NCBI GenBank assembly: GCA_030591195.1
Contig: JAUVBO010000347.1
Location: forward strand, 1 to 5,097
DNA length: 5,097 nucleotides
Reading direction: 5' to 3'
DNA from: Pseudomonadota bacterium
GTDB lineage: Bacteria > Myxococcota > Polyangia > GCA-2747355 > JACKDQ01
Position numbers and translations under genes: made by a program. Below are positions 1-5,097 of the stretch, piece after piece. The notes below the pieces were generated by a model. The model was given only the letters and a program-made list of their open reading frames with translations, was not told where the DNA came from and ran no database searches. Every line of letters begins with the position of its first letter. The stretch's first letter is position 1.

Positions 1-929
1 CCAGAGGCGATGCTCACTTGCAGGCCTACACCTGCAGCATCATTCGCTGCGGGCTGTCCTGGATCCTCGCTGGTGGCCTCGAGCCGGCCGACGTGCTGCT
101 CGTGCCCCACGCCTGCGACTCGCTGCAGGGGCTCGGCAGCATCCTGCTCGACCTCGTGCCGCCCGGCGACAAGCCGGTGCTGACCCTCTACCTGCCGCGC
201 GATGGGGGATCGCCGACGGAGACCTTCCTCGCCGAGGAGCTGCGGGTTCTTGGGGCCCGGCTCGCCGAGGTCACCGGCCAGCGGCCGGCGGAGGCGGTGC
301 TGCGGCAAGCAGTCGATCGCGAGGAGCGCGCCGACGGATTGCTCGCCGAGCTCTACCTGGCGCGGCGCCGGTTGCCGCATCGTAGTAGAGCTTTCTACCA
401 GCTCGTGCGCTCGCGTGAGTACCTTCCGGCCGAGTCGTTTGCCGAGGTCGCCGGGGCGGCGCTGTCGGTCGCAGGCAACCACGAGGAGCGTGGCGGCCTC
501 GGTGTGCTGCTGTCGGGGCTGGTCCCCGAGCCGATGGACCTCTTCGACGTCATCGACGGCGCCGGGGCCGAGGTGGTCGCCGACGACCTCGCCTGCTGCG
601 GGCGGCGGCTCTATCGCGCCACCGATCCAGGCCGCGACCCCTACCTGCGGATGGCCGAGGGGCTGCTGTCGGCGGCGCCGGACTCGACCCGGGGTAGCGC
701 CGTCGAGGCCCGGGCGGTCCACCTGAGCCAGCTGGCCGCGCGCAGCGGCGCCCGGGCGGTGATCTTCTACTGCGTCAAGTTCTGCGAACCAGAGCAGTTC
801 TACCTGCCGCTGCTGCGCCAGGCTCTCGACCGCGAGCGGATCCGCTCGGTGGCGGTGGAGATCGACCTCGCCGAGCCCCTGCCGGACCAGATTGTCACCC
901 GGATCGAAGCGTTGCTGGAGACCCTCTGA
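1..929 (+). CDS. 2-hydroxyacyl-CoA dehydratase / benzoyl-CoA reductase family, smaller Fe-S subunit (5' truncated)
   Basis: The reading frame is open from the left edge (first whole codon at base 3) to TGA at 927-929, giving 308 visible residues. The TTG at 18 is internal, because family-like sequence ([14 protein letters not shown]) precedes and spans it, so the true start lies outside. BcrC/HgdB/HadC-type subunits usually run about 370-400 residues, so roughly 60-90 N-terminal residues are missing. Family features, numbered from base 3, are Cys11 (AYTCS), Cys38 (PHACDSLQG), a central [18 protein letters not shown] segment followed by [14 protein letters not shown], and Cys261 ([11 protein letters not shown]). 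Cys11, Cys38 and Cys261 are the likely [4Fe-4S] ligands. The C-terminus (VAVEID…RIEALLE) is also typical. Known relatives are cytosolic and pair with a larger subunit to dehydrate 2-hydroxyacyl-CoAs or reduce aromatic acyl-CoAs, using an electron from an ATP-dependent activator. The next gene overlaps this stop by one base and encodes the partner. Family is confident; substrate cannot be read from sequence. Confidence 0.9.
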   Translation, partial: RGDAHLQAYTCSIIRCGLSWILAGGLEPADVLLVPHACDSLQGLGSILLDLVPPGDKPVLTLYLPRDGGSPTETFLAEELRVLGARLAEVTGQRPAEAVLRQAVDREERADGLLAELYLARRRLPHRSRAFYQLVRSREYLPAESFAEVAGAALSVAGNHEERGGLGVLLSGLVPEPMDLFDVIDGAGAEVVADDLACCGRRLYRATDPGRDPYLRMAEGLLSAAPDSTRGSAVEARAVHLSQLAARSGARAVIFYCVKFCEPEQFYLPLLRQALDRERIRSVAVEIDLAEPLPDQIVTRIEALLETL

Positions 930-931
930 TG
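914..931 (+). promoter_or_regulatory. coupled ribosome-binding site and TGATG stop/start overlap
   Basis: GGAG at 917-920 lies 8 bases before the ATG at 929, inside the last codons of the upstream subunit. The stop (927-929) and start (929-931) share one base. This favours reinitiation by the same ribosome and equal production of the two enzyme subunits. Confidence 0.75.
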
Positions 932-2260
932 AGCCTGTTGACGCGCGCCCAGTACCAGCTCAACGTCACCGTCGGCGAGACCCTCCTGCGGATCGAGCGG
1001 TTGCGCTCCGAACGCAAGCTGGCCCGTCCGGGATTCTGGAACAAGCCCCACCTCGCCCCGCCGCTGCGCAGCTCGCCCTGGCTCAAGGAGCTGATCAGCC
1101 GCCACTACCTCAAGGGGCGCTATGCGAACCTCGATCGCAAGGTGGCCTGGGTCACGTCGGGTGGCCCGGTGGAGTTCCTCGTCGCCCTCGGCTACTTCGT
1201 GCTCTACCCCGAGAACCACGCCGCGGTCTGCGGTATCCGTCGGGTGGCCGAGGAGCTCGCCGGTCGGGCCGAGGCCGCGGGCTACTCCCGCGACATCTGC
1301 TCCTACGCCCGCACCGACTTCGGCTCGGTGCTCTCGGGCAAGACGCCGGTGGGCAAGCTCCCGCGCCCTGACCTGCTGGTCTGCTGCACCAACATCTGCC
1401 AGACGGTGCTCTACTGGTACCGGGTGCTGGCCGATCACTTCAAGGTGCCGCTGGTGCTGATCGACACGCCGTTCCTCTACCGGCCGGGCGAGCCGCCCGA
1501 GCACGCGGTGGCGTTCGTCAAGAAGCAGCTCGAGGCAGGGGTCGAGGCCGCCGAGCGCGCCGCCGGGCGCTCGCTGAGCTACCGCCGGCTGCAGCAGGTG
1601 ACCCGCCTGAGCAAGGAGGGATCCTACCTCTGGCGGGAGGTGGTCCGCCACGGGCGGCACCGGCCGGCGCCGATCACTGCCTTCGACGAGTTCATCCACA
1701 TGGCGCCGATCGTCGAGATGCGCGGCGAGCCCTTCACCGTTGAGTACTACCGGGCGCTGCTCGCCGAGCTCGACCAGCGCGTGGCCCGCGGGGTCGCGGC
1801 GGTGACCGGCGAGCGCAAGCGGCTGCTCTGGGACAACCTGCCGATCTGGCACCGGATGCGGCGCCTGTCCGACTATCTCGCTCAGCGTGGAGTGGCGCTG
1901 GTCGCCTCGACCTACACCAACGCCTGGGCCGAGCTCTGCGACCTGGTCGACCCGGCCAAGCCGCTCGAGTCGGCGGCGCGGGTCTACATCCAGCCGATCC
2001 TCAACCGCAGCACCGGTGACAAGCTCGAGACGATCAAGAGGATGGCCGCCGACTACCAGGCCGACGGGGTGATCCTCCACTCGGATCGATCCTGCAAGCC
2101 CTACTCGGTGGGCCAGATCGACCAGCGCGAGCAGCTGGCGCGACGGGCTGGGTTGCCGGCGCTGCTGCTCGAGGCGGACCACAACGATCCGCGCGCGTTC
2201 TCCGACGAGCAGGCCGAGACCCGGCTCGCCGCCTTCCTCGAGTTGCTCGGCGTTGAGTAG
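929..2260 (+). CDS. 2-hydroxyacyl-CoA dehydratase / benzoyl-CoA reductase family, larger Fe-S subunit
   Basis: This is a complete 443-residue protein, close to the length of BcrB-type subunits. The ATG shares its A with the upstream TGA (TGATG), and GGAG at 917-920 is a suitably placed ribosome site, so the pair is almost certainly translationally coupled. Family motifs in order are [13 protein letters not shown] (77-89), [10 protein letters not shown] (93-102), DICSYAR (122-128), CCTNICQ (152-158), VPLVLIDTP (173-181), the C-terminal [15 protein letters not shown] (384-398) and [17 protein letters not shown] (412-428). Cys124, Cys157 and Cys389 match the cysteines expected to hold the [4Fe-4S] cluster; Cys101, Cys152 and Cys153 are additional. 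With the upstream subunit it should form the cytosolic heterodimer that performs radical ketyl-type dehydration or low-potential reduction of a CoA thioester. Gene order (small then large) resembles bcrCB rather than hgdAB, but order alone does not fix the substrate. No activator ATPase or CoA-transferase is visible here. Confidence 0.92.
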   Translation: MSLLTRAQYQLNVTVGETLLRIERLRSERKLARPGFWNKPHLAPPLRSSPWLKELISRHYLKGRYANLDRKVAWVTSGGPVEFLVALGYFVLYPENHAAVCGIRRVAEELAGRAEAAGYSRDICSYARTDFGSVLSGKTPVGKLPRPDLLVCCTNICQTVLYWYRVLADHFKVPLVLIDTPFLYRPGEPPEHAVAFVKKQLEAGVEAAERAAGRSLSYRRLQQVTRLSKEGSYLWREVVRHGRHRPAPITAFDEFIHMAPIVEMRGEPFTVEYYRALLAELDQRVARGVAAVTGERKRLLWDNLPIWHRMRRLSDYLAQRGVALVASTYTNAWAELCDLVDPAKPLESAARVYIQPILNRSTGDKLETIKRMAADYQADGVILHSDRSCKPYSVGQIDQREQLARRAGLPALLLEADHNDPRAFSDEQAETRLAAFLELLGVE

Positions 2261-2281
2261 CCCACAGCGGCTTCCGCGGGC

Positions 2282-2297
2282 TAGTATCGCGGCCATG
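2282..2297 (+). promoter_or_regulatory. possible -10 element placing the transcript start at the ATG (leaderless)
   Basis: TAGTAT at 2282-2287 matches 4 of 6 bases of the TATAAT consensus and is AT-rich in a very GC-rich setting. It ends 7 bases before the ATG at 2295, so a transcript from it would start at or next to the A of the ATG. No purine-rich Shine-Dalgarno lies upstream of that ATG. The only -35-like sequence, TTGAGT at 2253-2258, is 23 bases away, longer than the usual 16-18, so the promoter call is weak. Confidence 0.3.
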
Positions 2298-3383
2298 CGC
2301 CACGTGACAGCCTGCCGTTGCCAGCTCGCCTTCTCCCTCGCGATCCAGCTCTCGCTGTTGCTCTGGGTCACCGGGTGTCAGGAGGGCACCGTCTCGGGCG
2401 CCATCGACGGCTCGTTGCCGGTGGATCGGGGGCTATCGCTCGACCAGGGGCCGAGCACGCCGCCGGACGCGGGCCCGCCGCAGGACGCGGGAACGCCGCA
2501 AGACGGGGGCACGGTGCAGGACACCGGCGCGCCCGAGGCCGACGCCGGCCTGCCCCAGGACATCGGGGCGCCGCTGCCCTGCGACAAACGCTTCGGCGTG
2601 CCGCCCCAGCCGATCGACGCCGCCAAGGCCCTCGCGGTGTCCTTCAGTGACACCTCGCCCTACGTCTACATCGGCCTCGAGGCTACCGGTCCCGGCTCGC
2701 CGGCCACCAGCTTCGACGGCGTGTCGTCGACGGGAACCCCGAAGACCTGGACCTGGTCCTACCAGGTCACCGGCCACGCCGCTGGCGTGCTCTCGCTGAC
2801 CTTCACCCGTGACAACGGCACGCCGGTGGGCAGCTGCCAGCTGCGGGTGGTGGGGCAGGGGGGACCGGCCACCGACGGCGGGACGGCCTGTACGCCGAGC
2901 TGCGCCGGCGTGATCTGCGGAGGGGACGACGGCTGCGGCACTCCCTGCTCTGGTGGGTATCGCGACCTGCATGGCGGGGTCAGCGACTGCCGCCTGGCGG
3001 GCGATTGCGGTTGCGGCAAGGAGGACAACGGCAACATGGAGTGCACCGGAGGCGGCAAGTGCCGGGTGCGCTGCCCGTGCGATTGCCTACCGCCCCAGGA
3101 CCTGGCTCCCGCGTCGGTGGCCGGCCTCGACCGTGCCGGGGCCTGCACGATGGTCTTCAAGAACAGCGGCGATCCCACGGTCTGGGACGCGGCAAGCAAC
3201 GCGCCGCTCTGCCCGGTGGCCCAGGATCCCCAGGGCGTCGATCGCTGCACCCTGTGCCCGCCATGTCATCGTGACCATCCGCCGGCCTGCTCCTGGTCGG
3301 CGTGGTGCACCTGCAGCGATCCCCGCTGGTACAGCGACTACAGCAACCAGTGCTGCGCCGCCGGAGCTCAGTTCTGCTACTGA
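2295..3383 (+). CDS. cysteine-rich lipoprotein with Asp/Ala/Gly/Pro linker
   Basis: This is a 362-residue protein of unknown function. I chose the ATG at 2295 over the in-frame TTG at 2253, because the latter overlaps the upstream gene's stop and adds 14 non-signal residues before a clean signal peptide. Residues 1-28 form a lipoprotein signal: a short basic start, a hydrophobic core (11-25) and lipobox VTGC with Cys28 lipidated; Gln at +2 does not signal inner-membrane retention by E. coli rules. Residues 56-93 are a low-complexity linker of roughly six-residue repeats (PPQDAG, TPQDGG, TVQDTG). Residues 97-188 alternate beta-like segments (YVYIGLEA, TWTWSYQVTG, AGVLSLTFTRDNG) and probably form an Ig-like sandwich with Cys96/Cys181 as a possible disulfide. 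Residues 199-362 contain 24 cysteines, beginning CTPSCAGVICGGDDGCGTPC, a disulfide-type spacing seen in myxobacterial surface proteins. CPPCH at 321-325 formally matches a haem c site. The likely location is the outer membrane or cell surface; it follows the enzyme pair by 34 bases, with no evident functional link. Confidence 0.85.
   Translation: MRHVTACRCQLAFSLAIQLSLLLWVTGCQEGTVSGAIDGSLPVDRGLSLDQGPSTPPDAGPPQDAGTPQDGGTVQDTGAPEADAGLPQDIGAPLPCDKRFGVPPQPIDAAKALAVSFSDTSPYVYIGLEATGPGSPATSFDGVSSTGTPKTWTWSYQVTGHAAGVLSLTFTRDNGTPVGSCQLRVVGQGGPATDGGTACTPSCAGVICGGDDGCGTPCSGGYRDLHGGVSDCRLAGDCGCGKEDNGNMECTGGGKCRVRCPCDCLPPQDLAPASVAGLDRAGACTMVFKNSGDPTVWDAASNAPLCPVAQDPQGVDRCTLCPPCHRDHPPACSWSAWCTCSDPRWYSDYSNQCCAAGAQFCY
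2460..2573 (+). repeat. imperfect 18-base coding repeat (P-Q-D-A-G linker)
   Basis: Codons 56-93 of the lipoprotein form degenerate six-residue units of the pattern (P/T)-(P/V)-Q-D-(A/G/T)-G, encoded by 18-base GC-rich repeats, with EADAG as a shorter variant. Such acidic Pro/Gly/Ala linkers usually act as flexible spacers between the lipid anchor and the exposed domain. Copy number may vary between strains. Confidence 0.7.
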
Positions 3384-3395
3384 CCCCGCTTTGGC

Positions 3396-4223
3396 CTAGG
3401 GTCCGCCGGAGACCCTGACCAGATAGTCCACGACGGCCCTCACGGCATCGTCACTCATGTTGAGGAATCCGCCCTTGGGTGGCATGACGCCGAACCAGCC
3501 CTGATAACCGTGAATCGCGTGCCGATACTGCACGTCCTGTCCCTGGGCATTCAAGTCAGCCCACCGGGCGGAATCGCCGAGCTTGGGTGCCCCGGCAACC
3601 CCGGTCGCGTGACACGCGGCACAGCTTCGATCAAAGAGGTACTTTCCGTCCGGCGGTGGGTCTTCCTGACCATTGGGTTGTTGGATCTCCGACCTGGTCT
3701 CGCAGCCGACGGTCAACCGGTACTCGCCGGTGGCCTCTCGCGTGCGGGTGGCCACCGAGACGATCAGCTTGCGGTCGACTGAGTTTTCGAGCGCGGCGGT
3801 GGCCTCGCTGCCGTACGGGCGGAGTCTCTCGGTGAGGCGAGCCCCATCGGTTGCGTCGAACACGTAGACCAACATCCCGAGGCTCTGGCCGTCGGTCATC
3901 AGGCCGCTCACCCGCTCGAGCTTGAAGGTGTACCGCTGCCCGGCCTGGCCCGGAAAGCTGTAGCTGTGGGCACTGTCGAGTCCGTGGAAGACCCCGGGAC
4001 GGGGGCCGTCGGGCTCGGCGGGCTGGTAGGTCGAGAACTCCTTGGAGTCGATCGTGGAGCCGCAGCGAAGTTCGACCGGGATGTGCTGGAACGCGTCGGC
4101 TTCATCCGCCTTGCCGGCGCTGAAGCGGTCGGCGGGCGAGCCGTCCGGTCGGTCGGCAGGCGAGCAGGCCGCCAGTCCGAAACAGGTAACGATGCCAATC
4201 AGTCCACGCCAGCAGCTTCGCAT
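3396..4223 (-). CDS. lipoprotein with PPC-like domain and C-terminal cytochrome c (c5-type)
   Basis: This is a 275-residue protein. The open frame extends 60 codons further upstream, but the ATG at 4223 is preceded 6 bases away by AGGAGGA and begins a clear lipoprotein signal (hydrophobic LIGIVTCFGLAAC, lipobox LAAC, Cys20 lipidated). Residues 21-50 are a polar, acidic tether. Residues 54-174 look like a PPC-type beta sandwich: HSYSFPGQAGQRYTFKLERV, LGMLVYVFDATDGARL, RKLIVSVATRTREATGEYRLTVGC, with Cys54 and Cys174 placed to form a disulfide. A Pro/Gln/Glu/Asp linker (181-193) leads to a monohaem cytochrome c domain: CAACH (Cys201, Cys204, His205), GVAGAPKLGD, and MPPKGG with Met247 as the likely distal haem ligand, then the final helix DDAVRAVVDYLV. 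The GAPK…MPPKGG pattern is that of cytochrome c5. It probably carries electrons in the periplasm or at the outer membrane, but its partners are unknown. It is transcribed alone, convergent with the Cys-rich lipoprotein, and is less GC-rich than the genes to its left. Confidence 0.9.
   Translation of the reverse strand: MRSCWRGLIGIVTCFGLAACSPADRPDGSPADRFSAGKADEADAFQHIPVELRCGSTIDSKEFSTYQPAEPDGPRPGVFHGLDSAHSYSFPGQAGQRYTFKLERVSGLMTDGQSLGMLVYVFDATDGARLTERLRPYGSEATAALENSVDRKLIVSVATRTREATGEYRLTVGCETRSEIQQPNGQEDPPPDGKYLFDRSCAACHATGVAGAPKLGDSARWADLNAQGQDVQYRHAIHGYQGWFGVMPPKGGFLNMSDDAVRAVVDYLVRVSGGP
3398..3416. terminator. weak hairpin between the convergent genes
   Basis: AGGGTC (3398-3403) and GACCCT (3411-3416) form a 6-base stem with a 7-base loop, just beyond the rightward stop at 3383 and overlapping the last codons and stop of the leftward gene. 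Neither side has a U-run, so this is not a classical intrinsic terminator. It could give weak two-way termination where only 12 bases separate the stop codons. Confidence 0.2.
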
Positions 4224-4229
4224 TTCGAG

Positions 4230-4236
4230 TCCTCCT
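4230..4236 (-). promoter_or_regulatory. strong Shine-Dalgarno of the cytochrome lipoprotein
   Basis: On the minus strand AGGAGGA (4236 to 4230) sits 6 bases before the ATG at 4223 and decides the start. It lies in and beside the loop of a short inverted repeat, TCGAG (4239-4235) and CTCGA (4229-4225). Confidence 0.8.
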
Positions 4237-4384
4237 CGAGCCAGTCTGCGGAACGACGCTGATGCATCGTCCTTGCACGTGACGGGCCACCCAGGATCTC
4301 CAGTGGTTTCCCCGTTTCGGACCGTCGGCAGCGAGCTTGACGTCGTGGACCTGAGGGCAGCATTCGTCGGCAACCACGCAAGGG

Positions 4385-4399
4385 GCGACAGTCGGTCGC
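4385..4399. repeat. inverted repeat GCGAC-N5-GTCGC
   Basis: The arms at 4385-4389 and 4395-4399 flank AGTCG. The segment CAGTCGGTC (4389-4397) recurs at 4459-4467, where it is again the centre of an inverted repeat (GGACC 4455-4459, GGTCC 4464-4468). It may be an operator half of a pair, though short palindromes are common in GC-rich DNA. Confidence 0.3.
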
Positions 4400-4420
4400 T
4401 CAACGGTGCTCCAGGAGACT

Positions 4421-4460
4421 GGGAATCTGCCGTGGGAGCGGGGGATCAGCCGTGGGACCA
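4421..4460. repeat. imperfect 20-base tandem repeat in the divergent promoter region
   Basis: Bases 4421-4440 and 4441-4460 match at 16 of 20 positions, with the exact shared core GCCGTGGGA at 4429-4437 and 4449-4457. The spacing is close to two turns of the helix, so both copies would present the same DNA face. A much weaker third copy may follow at 4464-4476. It lies about 200 bases from the cytochrome start and 220 from the right-edge gene, which fits an activator or repressor site, but no binding protein is identifiable. Confidence 0.45.
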
Positions 4461-4468
4461 GTCGGTCC
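4455..4468. repeat. inverted repeat GGACC-N4-GGTCC
   Basis: The arms at 4455-4459 and 4464-4468 enclose AGTC. It overlaps the end of the 20-base tandem repeat and shares the core CAGTCGGTC with the inverted repeat at 4385-4399, 70 bases away. Confidence 0.3.
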
Positions 4469-4664
4469 AGCCGGCGTGCTTGTCCGGGCCGGAACTTGCC
4501 GGCGAAATCAGGACCTCGGTGTGGGCGGATCTCGCCCATTCGGCCATCTTGGTCGGGCGGTTCTTGCGTACCCGTACGGCCGCATAGCAATAACAACGGC
4601 TTGCCCGCTGCCTGACCCAGGCACGCCGTTTGCTCTGCCACTGGCCATCACCGACGAAGCAAGC

Positions 4665-4670
4665 AAGGAG
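4665..4670 (+). promoter_or_regulatory. Shine-Dalgarno of the right-edge gene
   Basis: AAGGAG lies 6 bases before the ATG at 4677, an ideal spacing. It is the main reason for calling a rightward gene here rather than any of the opposite-strand frames. Confidence 0.75.
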
Positions 4671-4676
4671 CGCCGC

Positions 4677-5097
4677 ATGATCGAGCAAGCCAGGACCATC
4701 GTCGAAGACGACATCGCGGCCGCCATCCCATGCTCACAGACCGAGGTCGATCGCCTGCCCGAGCTCGACATCGGCATGGGGGCGATCGGCCGCGAGACGG
4801 CCGGCGAGCTGCCGGACCGCCCGACGATGCCCGGCTTCTTTCCGCCGCCGTTGGACGACGAGAAGGTGGTCGTCGAGCAGGCCCTCTCGGCGCCGCCAAC
4901 CCTCGTCGACCTCCGCCCCTCGGCCTGGGTCGCCCCCCTCTGCTTAGGCGGGCTCGTCGAGCGAATCGCCAAGGAGCCGGCCGAGGAGGGCGCGCCGCTG
5001 GTGTCGCTGCCCGGGGAATCCACGGGACAGGTGCCGGCCTTCAGGGCGAGGCGGGGCTGGAAGATCCTGTGGGTCGGCGCCCTGCTCAGCAGCGCCG
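4677..5097 (+). CDS. hypothetical protein with proline/acid-rich N-terminus and probable transmembrane helix (3' truncated)
   Basis: From the ATG at 4677 the frame is open to the right edge, giving 140 codons plus one base. I do not recognise the protein. There is no signal peptide: the first ~125 residues look soluble and largely unstructured, with acidic stretches (IVEDDIAA 8-15, LDDEKVVVEQ 59-68, AKEPAEEG 98-105) and a proline cluster (GFFPPPLD 53-60). Residues 123-128 are basic (RARRGW), followed by hydrophobic KILWVGALLSSA at the edge, which looks like the start of a membrane helix. By the positive-inside rule the visible part would be cytoplasmic, with the rest of the protein in the membrane or periplasm. 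Third codon positions are strongly G/C, as expected of a real gene in this genome, and the Shine-Dalgarno is good. The opposite-strand frame 4508-5023 is a shadow. It is divergent from the cytochrome gene; function unknown. Confidence 0.75.
   Translation, partial: MIEQARTIVEDDIAAAIPCSQTEVDRLPELDIGMGAIGRETAGELPDRPTMPGFFPPPLDDEKVVVEQALSAPPTLVDLRPSAWVAPLCLGGLVERIAKEPAEEGAPLVSLPGESTGQVPAFRARRGWKILWVGALLSSA

Larger units (their letters stand above)
4224..4676. other. divergent intergenic region, 453 bases, no convincing gene
   Basis: This region lies between two divergent starts and must hold the promoter of the cytochrome gene (leftward) and probably that of the right-edge gene. Several open frames cross it on both strands, but none has a ribosome site plus a recognisable protein, and composition is lower in GC than the coding regions on the left and at the right edge. 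It contains the tandem repeat at 4421-4460 and small inverted repeats. TTGCGT at 4564-4569 followed by the AT-rich stretch 4584-4596 is the best, though weak, rightward promoter candidate. I found no confident leftward -35/-10 pair and no tRNA-like or riboswitch-like fold. Confidence 0.6.

Noticed and set aside
202..726. Second rightward frame (174 codons) inside the smaller subunit
   Set aside because: It is an Arg/Ser/Pro-rich shadow frame lying wholly inside a gene with family motifs.
2253..2294. TTG at 2253 as start of the Cys-rich lipoprotein
   Set aside because: It would overlap the upstream stop and put 14 non-hydrophobic residues in front of a normal lipoprotein signal that begins at the ATG at 2295.
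800..2371. Very long open frame (523 codons) on the minus strand opposite the larger Fe-S subunit
   Set aside because: The opposite strand carries a clearly recognisable enzyme with conserved motifs. Long antisense frames are expected in GC-rich coding DNA, and this translation is rich in Arg/Ala/Gly/Val with no family-like motif.
2433..2972. Minus-strand frame opposite the Cys-rich lipoprotein
   Set aside because: No ribosome site or recognisable domain, and it mirrors the linker repeat. The plus-strand lipoprotein has a signal peptide and lipobox.
4224..4403. Upstream extension of the cytochrome lipoprotein to the start at 4403
   Set aside because: The 60 extra residues precede the signal peptide, whose own ATG has an ideal AGGAGGA site.
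4572..4579. Perfect palindrome CCGTACGG
   Set aside because: An 8-base palindrome is expected by chance at this length and composition, and no second copy or partner was seen.
4042..4587. Rightward frame of 181 codons spanning the divergent region
   Set aside because: It begins inside the antisense of the cytochrome gene, has no ribosome site or domain, and overlaps the repeats of the regulatory region.
4508..5023. Minus-strand frame of 171 codons at the right edge
   Set aside because: It has a Ser/Gly/Arg-rich shadow composition and no ribosome site. The plus-strand frame has a Shine-Dalgarno, ATG and strong third-position G/C bias.

Overview
The window looks like chromosomal DNA from a GC-rich Gram-negative bacterium, most likely a myxobacterium or relative (Myxococcota, formerly Deltaproteobacteria). 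This rests on three things: strong G/C bias at third codon positions in most genes, two lipoproteins with clear lipoboxes, and a surface-type protein with a Pro-Gln-Asp-Ala-Gly-rich linker and 'CxPxC…CGxDDGCGxxC' cysteine clusters, a style I associate with that phylum. The assignment is an inference. No rRNA, tRNA, CRISPR array, insertion sequence or phage gene was seen.

Left part (1-2260, rightward): the 3' part of one gene and all of a second, overlapping by one base (TGATG), form a translationally coupled pair. They encode the two dissimilar iron-sulfur subunits of the benzoyl-CoA reductase / 2-hydroxyacyl-CoA dehydratase family (HgdAB, HadBC and BcrCB type). The smaller subunit comes first, as in bcrCB. 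The ATP-dependent activator these enzymes need is not in the window and may lie upstream.

Middle (2295-3383, rightward): a 362-residue lipoprotein has an Asp/Ala/Gly/Pro linker, a probable beta-sandwich domain and a 164-residue tail with 24 cysteines. Its ATG has no Shine-Dalgarno but follows a -10-like TAGTAT by 7 bases, so a leaderless mRNA is possible. Converging on it from the right, with only 12 bases between the stop codons, is a 275-residue lipoprotein (4223-3396, leftward). This joins a PPC-like beta domain to a C-terminal cytochrome c domain of the c5 type (CAACH, MPPKGG) and is probably a membrane-anchored periplasmic or outer-membrane electron carrier.

Right part: a 453-base divergent intergenic region (4224-4676) holds an imperfect 20-bp tandem repeat and small inverted repeats, a plausible regulatory region. 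From 4677 a rightward gene with a good Shine-Dalgarno runs off the window. Its visible 140 residues are a soluble, proline- and acid-rich N-terminal segment leading into a probable transmembrane helix.

The dehydratase/reductase pair, the Cys-rich lipoprotein and the cytochrome lipoprotein do not form an obvious single pathway. The first two lie on the same strand with a 34-base gap and could share readthrough transcription. The cytochrome gene is independent and visibly less GC-rich.
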